Assembly (NCBI GenBank): GCA_020433455.1
Contig: JAGRCP010000042.1
Coordinates: 1 to 64,000 of the forward strand
Direction of reading: 5' to 3'
DNA from: Caldilineaceae bacterium
GTDB taxonomy: Bacteria; Chloroflexota; Anaerolineae; Caldilineales; Caldilineaceae
Length of the DNA stretch: 64,000 nucleotides
In this document: piece by piece, positions 9,108 through 18,733 of the stretch
How the letters are laid out: the number at the start of each line of letters is the position of its first letter
How positions within the stretch are numbered: the first letter of the stretch is position 1
Program-made: the position numbers and the translations under genes
The notes under the pieces: model-generated
Database searches by the model: none
What the model was told of the DNA's origin: nothing
What the model saw: the letters and a program-made list of their open reading frames with translations, nothing else

Positions 9108-9797
9108 TCACCCCGTCCCAAACTGACGATCGCCTGCATCCCCCAACCCCGGCCAGATGAAGCCCGGCGGGAAGGGATCGCTTGCATTGGTGAGGCGTTC
9201 ATCCACAGAGGCGGTGTAAATGTCCACATCGGGATGAGCGTCATGCAGGGCCTGAATACCCTCAGGCGCGGCAATCAGGCAGAGAAACTTGATACGCCTG
9301 GCGCCCCAGCGTTTGACCACATCTACCGCGGCCGTTCCCGATCCGCCAGTGGCCAACATGGGGTCCAGCAGCAGGCAAAGCTGGACCGTGGGATCGGTGG
9401 GCAGCTTGTTGTAGTACTCCACCGGCTGGAGCGTTCGCTCGTCCCGGTAGAGGCCCAGATGCCACACTTCGGCCTGAGGCAGAAGCGCCCAGGCGCCGTC
9501 TACCATGCCCAGGCCGGCGCGCAGGATGGGGATTAGCCCCACCTTTTCGTCCACATAAGCTGCGGCAGTAGTCGTTAAGGGCGTCTCGATCTCCACCGTA
9601 CGCAAGGGCAAATCGCGGGTCGCCTCATAGACCAACATGACAGCCAACTCGCTGACGACCTCGCGAAATTTCTTCGGCTCGGTTTTTGTGCGGCGCAAGA
9701 GGGTAAGCTTATGTTGCGCCAGAGGATGGGAAAGAACATGCACATTTTCAGGCAAGATCACGAAGGAATCCTTTGCTTGCGGGGTCTGCAATAACAA
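9108..9797 (-). CDS. upp: Uracil phosphoribosyltransferase
   Basis: A UPRT that makes UMP from uracil and PRPP. It shows [12 protein letters not shown] at the N-terminus, [15 protein letters not shown], the PRPP-binding [13 protein letters not shown] and the C-terminal uracil-binding [10 protein letters not shown]. The family is usually ~208 residues; from the TTG at 9797 it is 229, so the true start may be a little downstream. It lies 18 bases after the DksA-like gene and is probably co-transcribed with it. Confidence 0.95.
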   Translation of the reverse strand: MLLQTPQAKDSFVILPENVHVLSHPLAQHKLTLLRRTKTEPKKFREVVSELAVMLVYEATRDLPLRTVEIETPLTTTAAAYVDEKVGLIPILRAGLGMVDGAWALLPQAEVWHLGLYRDERTLQPVEYYNKLPTDPTVQLCLLLDPMLATGGSGTAAVDVVKRWGARRIKFLCLIAAPEGIQALHDAHPDVDIYTASVDERLTNASDPFPPGFIWPGLGDAGDRQFGTG

Positions 9798-9815
9798 TCG
9801 GGTTGCACAAGAGCG

Positions 9816-10202
9816 TTACCAATTAAACTGACGCTGGGGTCGATTGCGACGGGAGAGGCGCTCCACTTCCTGTTGGCAATTCAGGCAAAGAGTTGCGTCG
9901 GGCTTAACTTCCAGCCGCTCCGCCTCAATCGGCTGTTCGCAGCGTTCGCAGATGCCGTAGCGCCCTTTTTCCATGGAGCGCAGCGCCGCTTCAATGTCCT
10001 TGAGCTTGCCTTCCAGAACGGCAATCAGCGCCGCATTTTTCTCGCGCTCAAAGATTTCCGCATCGCCTTCATCCGGCTCCACGTCAACCTCGGCTAACAT
10101 AAACTCACGCAGATGCTCCAACTCCTCTTCGACATTCTGACGTTCATTTTCCAGAACAGCTTTTTCCCTTTTTTCTTTCTCTACTAATTCTTTTTTGGCC
10201 AT
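9816..10202 (-). CDS. TraR/DksA family zinc-finger protein
   Basis: A 128-residue protein with an N-terminal coiled coil (heavily Lys/Glu, about residues 1-75) and a C-terminal CERC...CLNC zinc finger, the TraR/DksA layout. DksA proteins bind in the secondary channel of RNA polymerase and alter initiation with ppGpp; the acidic tip residues are not clear enough to assign true DksA activity. The ATG at 10202 is preceded by AAGGAG at good spacing. A short 6-bp inverted repeat (GTCAGA/TCTGAC, near 10246-10260) lies upstream. Confidence 0.85.
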   Translation of the reverse strand: MAKKELVEKEKREKAVLENERQNVEEELEHLREFMLAEVDVEPDEGDAEIFEREKNAALIAVLEGKLKDIEAALRSMEKGRYGICERCEQPIEAERLEVKPDATLCLNCQQEVERLSRRNRPQRQFNW

Positions 10203-10398
10203 GAAAAACAGCTCCTTGCCGGGTGTGAAATATATGGGCAAGCAGTCAGATCTTCTGACGTATTGCTAAAAAATATGCGTGCGAGAATGGCTTGATCGGC
10301 AGAGTAGACCGGTTATAGCAGCTTTTGATTCAAAGGTCAAACATTGCCTGCTGCAGGTCGCTGCATCAGCGCAGCTGAATTTCCTCGCATCAAGCCGA

Positions 10399-10427
10399 TT
10401 GAACCGTATGGATGGACGCGGTATAGT
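10399..10427 (+). promoter_or_regulatory. Promoter for the serine hydrolase gene
   Basis: TTGAAC (10399-10404), a 17-base spacer and TATAGT (10422-10427), 48 bases before the start codon. Confidence 0.6.
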
Positions 10428-10475
10428 ACAGTTGATGCAGAAAAAATCCAGCCGCCCATAAAACGGAAAACAACT

Positions 10476-11726
10476 ATGATAAAGAGAATGACCGACGATG
10501 CCTGTAGCGTAGGCCTCAATCCTGAACGATTGACGCGCATTCAGCCCGGAATGGAGCGTTGGGTTAAAGAGGGCGTAATTGCCGGTGCGGATATGCTGCT
10601 GGCCCGACAAGGCCGAATCGTCTATCGCGCGCAAGTCGGCATGCAGGACAAGGAGGCGGGTATCCCCATGCCCGACAACGCCATCTTCCGAATCTATTCC
10701 ATGACTAAGCCCATCATCTGTACGGCGTTGATGACCTTCTATGAGGAGGGTCGCTTTCTCCTCCACACGCCCGTGGCCGCCCTGCTGCCGGCCTTTGCCG
10801 ATTTGAAGGTGCTGGAAACGGAGGCCGACGGAACGCAAAAACTGGTTGAGCCGGTCCGCCCGCCGACCGTTGCCGATCTCATGAGCCATACCGCGGGCTT
10901 CACCTACGATTTTCTGGTCGATTCTCCTGTCGGCGAGCGCTACCGTCAGAATCAACTTCTGAACAACGATCTCCAGACCCTGGCGGAGATGATGGAAAGC
11001 CTCAGCCAGCTGCCCCTGGCGTTTCATCCCGGCAGCCGCTTCCATTACAGCGTCTCTATTGATGTCGCTGCCTATCTCATCCAGGTTCTGGCCGATCGCC
11101 CCCTGCGCGACGTCCTGCACGAACGGCTCTTTGCCCCGCTGGGCATGGTCGATACCGACTTCGGCGTGACGGCTGCCCAGCGCACGCGGCTGGCGGCCAT
11201 GTACGGCGTGGGTGACATCGCAGCGTCCGGCATGACCAATGTGCAGATGGAGGCCGCCTGGCGAGCGGGCGTCCGGCAGCGCCTGGATGTAGCGGACACC
11301 TATCCCTGTGACCAGCCGGATGTATTCGTCCGCGGCGGCCATGGCCTTTTTTCCACCACAGCGGATTACGCGCGCTTCGCCCTCATGCTGGGCAATGGCG
11401 GGGAACTAGACGGGGTGCGCGTGATTGGGCGCAAAACGCTGGAGCTGATGCATGCCAATCGCCTGCCGGCCGCACTCCTGCCGTGGGAAGTCAGTGGCCA
11501 ACCCAGGCCGGGCTACGGCTACGGTCTCGGCTCCCGGGTGCTTATGGATCCGGGCGCGGCGGGCGTCATGGGAAGCCCTGGCGAGTTCGGCTGGTCGGGA
11601 GCGGCTTCTACGTACTACTGGGTCGATCCCCGGGAAGAGTTCGTAGGCGTCTTCATGACCCAGTATCAGGGCATGGATGAACCTGACGCGTACTTCCGCG
11701 CCCTGGCCTACCAGGCAATCGAATAG
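10476..11726 (+). CDS. Beta-lactamase-family serine hydrolase
   Basis: A 416-residue penicillin-binding-protein-like hydrolase (class C beta-lactamase/esterase family). The nucleophile motif SxxK is SMTK (Ser75, Lys78), the second motif is YSV (Tyr191) and the third position is held by WSGAAST instead of KTG, as in many esterase-like members. No signal peptide is visible, so it may act in the cytoplasm. Substrate cannot be read from sequence; EstB-like esterase activity is possible. Starts ATG 10476 or 10488. Confidence 0.85.
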   Translation: MIKRMTDDACSVGLNPERLTRIQPGMERWVKEGVIAGADMLLARQGRIVYRAQVGMQDKEAGIPMPDNAIFRIYSMTKPIICTALMTFYEEGRFLLHTPVAALLPAFADLKVLETEADGTQKLVEPVRPPTVADLMSHTAGFTYDFLVDSPVGERYRQNQLLNNDLQTLAEMMESLSQLPLAFHPGSRFHYSVSIDVAAYLIQVLADRPLRDVLHERLFAPLGMVDTDFGVTAAQRTRLAAMYGVGDIAASGMTNVQMEAAWRAGVRQRLDVADTYPCDQPDVFVRGGHGLFSTTADYARFALMLGNGGELDGVRVIGRKTLELMHANRLPAALLPWEVSGQPRPGYGYGLGSRVLMDPGAAGVMGSPGEFGWSGAASTYYWVDPREEFVGVFMTQYQGMDEPDAYFRALAYQAIE

Positions 11727-11819
11727 GGCGCGGATTGATCAGCCTGGGTCTGCCTCGCCGGCCCACGGCTGAAACGCTATCAAGCGGCCCATTTTTAACT
11801 GCGCAAATCGCGGGTTGTC

Positions 11820-11828
11820 TGGTATAAT
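11820..11828 (+). promoter_or_regulatory. Extended -10 promoter for ruvB
   Basis: TGGTATAAT: a TGn extension followed by a perfect TATAAT (11823-11828). There is no good -35 at 17-18 bases, consistent with an extended -10 promoter. The start codon is at 11875. Confidence 0.6.
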
Positions 11829-11874
11829 CCGCCCTAGAACATACGTGCAATCTCAATTTAAATCGAGCAGCTTT

Positions 11875-12954
11875 ATGGCTGATGAACGCAGCATTACTTC
11901 GTCTACACAATCAAAACAGGCCCCTGCCCCGCCCCGCACGGTTTCGGGCGAAGCCCAGGGCGGGGACAAAAAGGTTGATCATGCGCTGCGTCCCCATTCG
12001 CTCCAGGAGATGATCGGCCAGGATCGCCTGCGCGACAAGATCAGCATTCTGGTCGAAGCGGCCCGGGGACGAGGCGATGCGCTGGACCATGTGCTCCTCT
12101 ACGGGCCGCCGGGGCTGGGCAAAACCACCCTCAGTCACATCCTGGCCCACGAAATGAACGCCAACCTCAAAGTGACGGCGGGGCCGGCGATTGAAAAAGC
12201 GGGCGATCTGGCGGCCATCCTCACCAATTTACGCAAGGGTGATATTCTCTTCATTGATGAGATTCATCGCCTGGGTCGGGCCGTGGAAGAGATTCTCTAC
12301 CCGGCCATGGAGGACTATTCCCTCAACATTGTGGTGGGCAGCGGCCCGGCCGCACGCAATATCCAGCTCAGTCTGCCCAAATTTACCGTAGTGGGCGCAA
12401 CGACCCGACTGGCCCTCATCACGTCGCCCCTGCGCGCGCGTTTCGGCGTGGTCGAGCGCTTTGATTTTTACAGCGTGGAGGCAATCGAACAGATTGCCGG
12501 CCGGGCCGCGACCTTACTGGAGGTGGAGATTGATGCGGGAGGGGCCCACGAAATCGCACGTCGCTCCCGGGGGACGCCGCGCGTCTCTCTGCGCCTGCTG
12601 CGTCGCGTACGGGACTATACGCAGGTGCGAGCTGACGGCCGCATCACCCAGGATGTGGCGCGTCAAGCCCTGGCGCTGCAGGAAATTGACGAGTTGGGAT
12701 TGGATGATTTGGACCGCCGGGTGCTGGACGCCATCATCACCAAATTTGACGGCGGCCCCGTCGGGCTGGACACGCTGGCGGCCAGTATCAGCGAAGAGGG
12801 CGATACCATTATGGATGTGGTGGAGCCGTATCTGCTCCAGCTCGGCTTTTTGGACCGCACGCCCCGGGGCCGCGTCGCGACCCGGGCCGCTTATGCACAT
12901 ATGAACGTTCCGTATCAGGAGCGTCCCGTCCAGGGCGGATTGTTTGACGCCTAA
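11875..12954 (+). CDS. ruvB: Holliday junction branch migration DNA helicase RuvB
   Basis: A 359-residue AAA+ ATPase that drives branch migration with RuvA. It has Walker A GPPGLGKT, Walker [10 protein letters not shown], the RuvB beta-hairpin region [19 protein letters not shown] (sensor 1) and a winged-helix C-terminus (RTPRGRVAT). The N-terminal ~30 residues are a Ser/Pro-rich extension. ruvA and ruvC are not adjacent. It ends overlapping the convergent downstream gene by 4 bases. Confidence 0.97.
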   Translation: MADERSITSSTQSKQAPAPPRTVSGEAQGGDKKVDHALRPHSLQEMIGQDRLRDKISILVEAARGRGDALDHVLLYGPPGLGKTTLSHILAHEMNANLKVTAGPAIEKAGDLAAILTNLRKGDILFIDEIHRLGRAVEEILYPAMEDYSLNIVVGSGPAARNIQLSLPKFTVVGATTRLALITSPLRARFGVVERFDFYSVEAIEQIAGRAATLLEVEIDAGGAHEIARRSRGTPRVSLRLLRRVRDYTQVRADGRITQDVARQALALQEIDELGLDDLDRRVLDAIITKFDGGPVGLDTLAASISEEGDTIMDVVEPYLLQLGFLDRTPRGRVATRAAYAHMNVPYQERPVQGGLFDA

Positions 12955-13628
12955 CCCCCCTGCAAAATTTCCACATTCATTTCATGAACCGCCTCGCCGG
13001 CAACGGTGCGCCATACCGTCGGCAGAAGCTCGTCCGTTGCCGCGTTTCCCTCCGCCCGAATGCGCTGCATGGCGTGAAGATAAGCCACATCATTGGCCAG
13101 ACGCTGCATGATGACCAGCTTGTCATGGACGTGCGTCCCTGTGCGGGGCAGGTAGAGCTGTACGCCCTGCTTGACCAGCCCGGCCAACAGGCGCAGGCTC
13201 TCCAACTCGTCGTCACCGTTGGAATCAGGAGCAAGCGAGGGCGGTACGCTGTCGCTGCCGAATGAACCGCCGGCCAGAATGCCCAATGCAGGCAGATAGA
13301 CCACGTTATGCCGGGCCTGGCTGTAGATGTCGAGAAAGTGATCGCCGATGCGTAAATGGGCCACGCCGCCGGGTTGGGTCTGCACCTGGCTGACCCCCAA
13401 CCCCTGCCCCGCACCAGTTGACGGGGCGGTAAAGAGCGCCGCAGTGTTGCCCTCCAACACGAAGCGCGCCGCCACGTCCAGCGGCGGGTCAATAATGAGC
13501 AGCTGATTTTGCTGAGATGCCAGCGCACTCAGCGGCGGCTTGCCCAATACAAAAAGGGTATTGCGCGGCGGATCTCCCTCGCTGAAAAGTTCAATTTCCT
13601 GATAAAGCTGAATAATTTGAGAGGACAT
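12951..13628 (-). CDS. Uncharacterised protein, possibly a degenerate metallo-beta-lactamase fold
   Basis: A 225-residue soluble protein. Its middle ([20 protein letters not shown]) and the later [20 protein letters not shown] resemble the second half of MBL-fold hydrolases, where GD and PGHG zinc ligands would sit. The canonical HxHxDH motif is missing, so hydrolase activity is doubtful. It is the last gene of the minus-strand run glcDEF-ycf35-DUF2997-67aa. The fold call is a guess from pattern only. Confidence 0.5.
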   Translation of the reverse strand: MSSQIIQLYQEIELFSEGDPPRNTLFVLGKPPLSALASQQNQLLIIDPPLDVAARFVLEGNTAALFTAPSTGAGQGLGVSQVQTQPGGVAHLRIGDHFLDIYSQARHNVVYLPALGILAGGSFGSDSVPPSLAPDSNGDDELESLRLLAGLVKQGVQLYLPRTGTHVHDKLVIMQRLANDVAYLHAMQRIRAEGNAATDELLPTVWRTVAGEAVHEMNVEILQGG

Positions 13629-13662
13629 AAAACGCAGAGAAAAGGCCCGCGTCGCCCGCGGC

Positions 13663-13866
13663 CTATTCTTCCTTATCTTCCGGATTCTCTTGGACGCGCG
13701 CCGTGATGGCGCACGCCTGGGGATCGCCTAACTCGGCAACCAGCGCCGCCAATTCCGCAGGCAGATCGGCGATGATGACCCGGCCGTCAGGTCGGATGTA
13801 GACTTCAGTTTCCGTGGGAAAGGCAAACGCGCTCAAGTCGGCGTCAGAGTTGGCTGATGCGGACAT
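13663..13866 (-). CDS. Small 67-residue protein of unknown function
   Basis: Begins [12 protein letters not shown] and contains [15 protein letters not shown], which echoes the [13 protein letters not shown] of the DUF2997 protein encoded just upstream, suggesting a diverged paralogue. The C-terminus is acidic and charged (ENPEDKEE). Its start overlaps the DUF2997 gene by 23 bases, which supports expression as part of the same operon. Confidence 0.6.
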   Translation of the reverse strand: MSASANSDADLSAFAFPTETEVYIRPDGRVIIADLPAELAALVAELGDPQACAITARVQENPEDKEE

Positions 13867-14038
13867 CGACTTCTCCATCTCGCTCGTAGTACTCGCTGGT
13901 CCGCTCGGACGCTTCAACCCGGCCCAGCTTTTCCAGCAATTCGCTGATGCTGTCGCACGCTGCGCCCTTCACGCCCTTGATTGTGTAGGCAACTCGTCCA
14001 TCCGGCTGGATAATGATTTCGATCTCTTCCTTGTTCAT
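13844..14038 (-). CDS. DUF2997 family small protein
   Basis: 64 residues with the family pattern: [31 protein letters not shown] and SEYYE. DUF2997 proteins are commonly encoded next to Ycf35/DUF1257 proteins, as here (3 bases downstream). Function is unknown. The single Cys in the KGxxC segment is part of the conserved pattern. Confidence 0.8.
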   Translation of the reverse strand: MNKEEIEIIIQPDGRVAYTIKGVKGAACDSISELLEKLGRVEASERTSEYYERDGEVDVRISQL

Positions 14039-14041
14039 CTC

Positions 14042-14416
14042 TTAACTCCATCTGCGCACGGTAAGGCGGATAACTTGATCCTGGCCTACGCTTTCCTCCA
14101 CCAAGTCAAAGCCCGCTTTTTCCGTCTCGACGCGTACTTTGTGGTAGGCATAGCGCTGCTGCACCCGCTGCATGGTCTGCTTGATGGCGCGCAGGGCCAT
14201 GTCGTCGCCCACGACCTCGTAGGGGCCGTCGTTCTCCGCCCGCAACCCAAATTTGAGCCCGCCCTGCCTGACCAACAGCGGCACTGCCTCCTGCCGCCCG
14301 CTGTAAATATGGCGATAGACGGCGTCTTCCTCATAATTAAGCTTCAGATCGTCCAGACTGCGCTTAATCAGATTTAGCTCGCGCAACTGAGTCTGGACTT
14401 TCACAAATTTCGACAT
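14042..14416 (-). CDS. ycf35: Ycf35 / DUF1257 family protein
   Basis: A 124-residue protein of the family that includes plastid and cyanobacterial Ycf35. It starts MSKFVKVQTQLRELNLIKRS and contains GLRAENDGPYEVVGD and a C-terminal Tyr/Lys-rich segment (QQRYAYHKV). GGAGG is found 7 bases before the ATG at 14416. The role of Ycf35 is not established. Here it is coupled to DUF2997 and follows glcDEF on the same strand after a 97-base gap. Confidence 0.8.
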   Translation of the reverse strand: MSKFVKVQTQLRELNLIKRSLDDLKLNYEEDAVYRHIYSGRQEAVPLLVRQGGLKFGLRAENDGPYEVVGDDMALRAIKQTMQRVQQRYAYHKVRVETEKAGFDLVEESVGQDQVIRLTVRRWS

Positions 14417-14513
14417 GATGTAACCTCCGTAAAGAGTAGCACGTACGCCGTAATTGTTTGGGCAGAGAGCCGCGAACGGAAAATTCTTGCGCCGACCGGC
14501 GCCGCGAGGCGAA

Positions 14514-15779
14514 TTACGCAGCATTTCCCCCATACGCCCGATCCAGCGCCTCCAGCGTATGCCACACGGGCAGCGGACTATCCAGCGCGTCCAGGCGGGT
14601 GCGCAGTTGGGTCATACAGCCGATGTTGCCGGTAACCACTACATCCGCGTCTGTAGTAAGAATGTGACGCGCCTTGCGCTCGCCGATCTGCCGCGCCAGG
14701 TCGGGCTGCTCCAGATTATACGTGCCTGCCGAACCACAGCATAATTCTCTTTCCGGAATCTCCACGAGCGTTACGTTGGGAATGGCCCGCAGCAGGGCCC
14801 GGGGTTCGGCGGTAACGCCCTGGGCATGGGCCAAATGGCAGGCGTCATGATAGGCAATGGTGAGAGGCGCGGACAGAGGCGGCGGCTCGACAAGGCCCAA
14901 TTGGGCCAGGAAGACGCTCACGTCCATGACCCGGCTTGCGAAGGCCCGGGCCGGTTCCTCGCGCATGGTTCCCTTAAAAAGTAAGGGGTACTCGTGCATG
15001 CCCGAGCCGCAGCCCGCGGCGTTGGTGATAACGGCGTCCACGTCCTGCGGGAAGACGGCCATGTTGTTTTGGGCCAAACGCCGGGCCTGCTCGGCCTCGC
15101 CCGTGTGAAGAGCAAGCGCGCCGCAACAGCCTTGACCGCGGGGGATGATCGTCTCCACGCCGTTCCGGGCCAGCACCCGGAGCGTTGCCCAGTTGATCTG
15201 GGGCGCCAGCACCTGCTGGGCGCAGCCGGCCAAGAGCGCGACCCGGGCGCGCCGTTCGCCCTGAGCCGGGTAAATTTCCGGTAAGGGTTGCTGCGCGGGC
15301 AGCTCATCCGGCAGCAGATCCAGCATCGCGCGCATAGATCCAGGCAAGAGGCCGGCGGCGGGCGCGGCGAGCTTTCCCAGACGCGCCGCGGTTCGGAAGC
15401 GACGCGGATAGGGCAAGGTCTGACTCACCAGCGTCCGGGTGAAGCGCTCCATAGGCGACCGCGCCCGGTCCTTTTCCTGCAGCGCCCGGAAAGGCGTAAG
15501 CAGGTTGCCGTATTCCACACCGGATGGACAAGTGGTGACGCAGGCCATGCAGCCCAGGCAGCGATCCACGTACGGCTCCACTTCAGCCGTGGTCAGCCGG
15601 CCTTCCAGCGCCTCTTTCATGAGGATAATGCGGCCCCGGGGCGAATCCGGCTCTTCCCCCATAACCTGATAAGTGGGGCAAGTGGCCAGACAAAAGCCGC
15701 AGTGAACGCACTTGTCGACGGCCTCGGCCATGGCCGTTCCCTGGGGGCCAAACGCATCGACCGGGATATCATGTCGCAT
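14514..15779 (-). CDS. glcF: Glycolate oxidase iron-sulfur subunit
   Basis: A 421-residue electron-transfer subunit with two [4Fe-4S] motifs, [12 protein letters not shown] (about 24-35) and [12 protein letters not shown] (about 74-85), and two CCG domains (GCCGAL and CCGSAGTY) typical of GlcF/HdrB-like proteins. It passes electrons from the flavin subunits to the quinone pool. ATG 15779 follows GGAG at 7 bases and aligns with E. coli GlcF; an upstream in-frame start at 15866 would overlap glcE. Confidence 0.93.
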   Translation of the reverse strand: MRHDIPVDAFGPQGTAMAEAVDKCVHCGFCLATCPTYQVMGEEPDSPRGRIILMKEALEGRLTTAEVEPYVDRCLGCMACVTTCPSGVEYGNLLTPFRALQEKDRARSPMERFTRTLVSQTLPYPRRFRTAARLGKLAAPAAGLLPGSMRAMLDLLPDELPAQQPLPEIYPAQGERRARVALLAGCAQQVLAPQINWATLRVLARNGVETIIPRGQGCCGALALHTGEAEQARRLAQNNMAVFPQDVDAVITNAAGCGSGMHEYPLLFKGTMREEPARAFASRVMDVSVFLAQLGLVEPPPLSAPLTIAYHDACHLAHAQGVTAEPRALLRAIPNVTLVEIPERELCCGSAGTYNLEQPDLARQIGERKARHILTTDADVVVTGNIGCMTQLRTRLDALDSPLPVWHTLEALDRAYGGNAA

Positions 15780-15846
15780 AAGGTACTCCGATTTAGAGGC
15801 GGGAATCGTTAGCAAATCCCGGCGGAAATTCGCATGCGGAATCTGT

Positions 15847-16956
15847 TCAGTCCGCGTCCTGTTCAAAAGCAGGAAAGCGGCCCGCGGGATCGAGGGTTTG
15901 CTTGACGGGCTGGAGGAAGGCGGCGGCAGGACGGCGGCCGACGAGGGGGAAGGCTGCTGCGCCGCGCAACGTCAGGCCCGGCAGCCGTTGCCCGGCCAGC
16001 AGGCGGTCCAGATCATGCGCGCTTCCCGGCCAGGCAATCCAAGCCAGATTACCCGCGGCGCTGTAATGGCGCACGGCCCCTGCAGCAGCCAGCGCCGCAT
16101 CCAGTGCGGGTATGTCGCGGGCCGTTAGCGCCGCCTTGACCAGCATGTCCGCCGCGTTGCCGAAGTCCAGGGCGTTGATGCGCCGCCAGAGGGCTTCATC
16201 TTCCGCCGGGGTAAGCAGACGGCTATCCTCCAGCAACTCCTGCACGCGGGCGACGCGCGGGGGCAGCGCCTGTTTTAATCCGCCCAATCTGGCCCAAAGA
16301 GTTGCTCCCTTGGGGGCGGGTGCAATATCCAGCGCTTCCCAATCCACCGGCGCAGCAGCCAACTGTTGGACCATACGGGCAGCTTCGGCCATGGTGGGCA
16401 ATGTCGCCGCAACGGTTGCATAGGCCGCGGGCGCGGGAAAAACTTTGAAGCTCACCTCTACCAGGACGCCCAATCGCCCCAGGCTTCCCGTCATCAGCTT
16501 GGGCAGATCAAAGCCGGCGGCATTCTTGACCACCTTGCCGCCGCCGCGCACCAGGCGTCCCTGGCCGTCCACAAAACGGACGCCGATGAGGAAATCGCGC
16601 ACGCCGCCATACCGCATGCGGCCGGCTCCGCTCACCCCCGCGGCGATAGTCCCGCCCAGGGTCGCGCCCGCGTCCGCCAGGGGCGGATCGAATGGCAGGT
16701 ATTGACCGTGCTCAGCCAGGGCGTGGCGCACAACGGCCAAAGGCGTACCGGCATAAGCGGTAAAGGTATACTCGCCGGGATCGTACTCGCTGATGCCCCG
16801 CAGTCCGCTGAGGTCCAGAGTTCCTACGCCGTCGGCCTGGGAGAGCGCGGGTTTGGTCCCGCCGCCCCGAGCCAATAGCGGCGGCCCGATCATGCTGACG
16901 GCCGCCTGCACCTCTTCAATTGTCGTAGCTGAAATTATATTGCGGATGGCGCTCAT
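15847..16956 (-). CDS. glcE: Glycolate oxidase FAD-binding subunit
   Basis: A 369-residue FAD-linked oxidoreductase of the PCMH type. The FAD-binding [12 protein letters not shown], the [20 protein letters not shown] segment and [20 protein letters not shown] are characteristic of GlcE. It partners GlcD and GlcF in oxidation of glycolate to glyoxylate. Its start overlaps the glcD stop by ATGA. Confidence 0.92.
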   Translation of the reverse strand: MSAIRNIISATTIEEVQAAVSMIGPPLLARGGGTKPALSQADGVGTLDLSGLRGISEYDPGEYTFTAYAGTPLAVVRHALAEHGQYLPFDPPLADAGATLGGTIAAGVSGAGRMRYGGVRDFLIGVRFVDGQGRLVRGGGKVVKNAAGFDLPKLMTGSLGRLGVLVEVSFKVFPAPAAYATVAATLPTMAEAARMVQQLAAAPVDWEALDIAPAPKGATLWARLGGLKQALPPRVARVQELLEDSRLLTPAEDEALWRRINALDFGNAADMLVKAALTARDIPALDAALAAAGAVRHYSAAGNLAWIAWPGSAHDLDRLLAGQRLPGLTLRGAAAFPLVGRRPAAAFLQPVKQTLDPAGRFPAFEQDAD

Positions 16957-18395
16957 ACGCGTGAGATGATTCCCTGTCGCTCCAATGGATGGGGATGCCG
17001 GCTTGCGCTGCTACCTTCGGGTGAGTCGCCGGGCAACATTTTGCCCCGATTGGCCAATTCGTCGGGATCCACGGCCCAACGCAATTCGCGCATGACGTCC
17101 AGGTCCACGGGCGTAAACATGCGCGGCATGTACGCGCGTTTTTCCATGCCCACGCCATGCTCGCCGGTAATGGAGCCGCCCGCGTCAATGCAGAGGGTCA
17201 GAATTTCGCCGGCTAACTCTTCAGCCCGCTCCAACTCGCCGGGTTTCCGGCCGTCGTACAAAATCAGGGGGTGGAGATTCCCGTCGCCGGCGTGAAACAC
17301 GTTTGCCACGCGGATATCATATGTCGCGCTCAATTCGTCAATGCGGGCCAGGGTCTCGCCCAGACGACTGCGGGGCACGACCCCATCCTGCACAATATAA
17401 TCAGGACTGAGGCGCCCCACCGCGGAGAAAGCCCCCTTGCGGCCTTTCCAGATTCGGGCCCGGGCCGCATCGTCTTCGGCCAGCCGCACTTCGTCCGCGC
17501 CCGTCTGCTCCATGACCTGCTGCAAGCGGGCAAACTCAGCGTCAACGCTGCCCGCCTCGCCCTCCAACTCCACAATGAGCACCGCGGCCGCGCCGCGCGG
17601 ATAGCCGGCGTTAACGGACATTTCAGCCGCTTCAATGGCCAACTTATCCATGATCTCCAAGGCCGCTGGCAGGAGTCCGGACGCGACAACCGCGGCGACG
17701 GCGTCGCCGGCTGCGGCCAGGGAATGATACGACGCCAGCACGGTGCGCACCTGTTCCGGCCTGGGCAGCAGGCGCAGGGTAATCTCCAGCGCGATGCCGA
17801 ACAACCCTTCCGACCCGACGAAAAACCCTGTAAGATCCGGACCGACCGGCTCCAGACTCTCGCCGCCCAGCTCAATTACAGCGCCGTTGGGCAAAACGGC
17901 CTTGATGCCCAGGACGTGATTAGCCGTCATGCCGTACTTGAGGCAGTGGGCCCCGCCCGAATTGAACGCGACGTTACCGCCGATGGTGCAGATGGGCTGG
18001 CTGGAGGGATCGGGCGCGTAATAGAGTCCGTAGGGCGCGGCAGCGTGGGTAACGTGGAGATTCACCACGCCCGGCTCCACCACGGCGATGCGCGCGTCCG
18101 GATCCAGGCGCAGGATGCGGTTGAGGCGGTTCAGCGCGATGACGATACCGTCGGCAATGGGCAATGATCCGCCTGAAAGGCTGGTGCCGCTGCCCCGGGC
18201 CACGAAGGGCACGTCATGGAGATGGCAGAGCCGCACCGTTTCTATGACTTCATCCGAACTTTCAGGGAGGACCACGGCGCGCGGGCGGCTGCGGAACGCG
18301 GTCAGGGCGTCCGATTCATAGGGCGCAAGTTGAGCTGGCTCGCGCAGCAACCGCGCGGGGGGATAAAGAGATTCCAAAGCGGTGGAGAAAGACAT
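16953..18395 (-). CDS. glcD: Glycolate oxidase subunit GlcD (FAD-linked)
   Basis: A 480-residue FAD-binding oxidase (E. coli GlcD is 499). The PCMH FAD domain shows [15 protein letters not shown] and [17 protein letters not shown]; the C-terminal domain has [14 protein letters not shown] and [15 protein letters not shown], with the conserved His residues of this family. It is first in glcDEF. D-lactate dehydrogenases share this family, but the trio of D, E and F subunits argues for glycolate. Confidence 0.93.
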   Translation of the reverse strand: MSFSTALESLYPPARLLREPAQLAPYESDALTAFRSRPRAVVLPESSDEVIETVRLCHLHDVPFVARGSGTSLSGGSLPIADGIVIALNRLNRILRLDPDARIAVVEPGVVNLHVTHAAAPYGLYYAPDPSSQPICTIGGNVAFNSGGAHCLKYGMTANHVLGIKAVLPNGAVIELGGESLEPVGPDLTGFFVGSEGLFGIALEITLRLLPRPEQVRTVLASYHSLAAAGDAVAAVVASGLLPAALEIMDKLAIEAAEMSVNAGYPRGAAAVLIVELEGEAGSVDAEFARLQQVMEQTGADEVRLAEDDAARARIWKGRKGAFSAVGRLSPDYIVQDGVVPRSRLGETLARIDELSATYDIRVANVFHAGDGNLHPLILYDGRKPGELERAEELAGEILTLCIDAGGSITGEHGVGMEKRAYMPRMFTPVDLDVMRELRWAVDPDELANRGKMLPGDSPEGSSASRHPHPLERQGIISRV

Positions 18396-18733
18396 GGCAG
18401 CAGGCGGCGTGTGAGCAGATGGCAGGTTGCAAAGCAGATGTGGCGCACGGATGCGCCGCACATTCACGCCTCAAATTTTAGCGCATGCATACTGCGTGCG
18501 TCAATCGTGGGTGGAAAGCAGAGCGGACGTCAAAAAGGGGAGCAAGCTGATCGTGGATTGAACGCTGTGAAACAGTAGCCCGCGCGCCCATTTTATCGGA
18601 GATTTTTCTTATACAATCATTGTGGACTAGAATTTTTCGTTTCAACGTTATCAAATTACGTTCTGGCACAATATGTTTCACGATATGTTTATCGAATACA
18701 GCTGCCGACAGATGAAGCAGAGGCTCCCCTTCC
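18396..18733. other. Intergenic region between divergent glcD and protease genes
   Basis: 338 bases without a supported gene. It is AT-richer in 18590-18690 and must carry the promoters for both glcD (-) and the protease (+). A TATACAAT stretch near 18610 is the best -10-like sequence on the plus strand, but no -35 is properly spaced. Confidence 0.4.
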
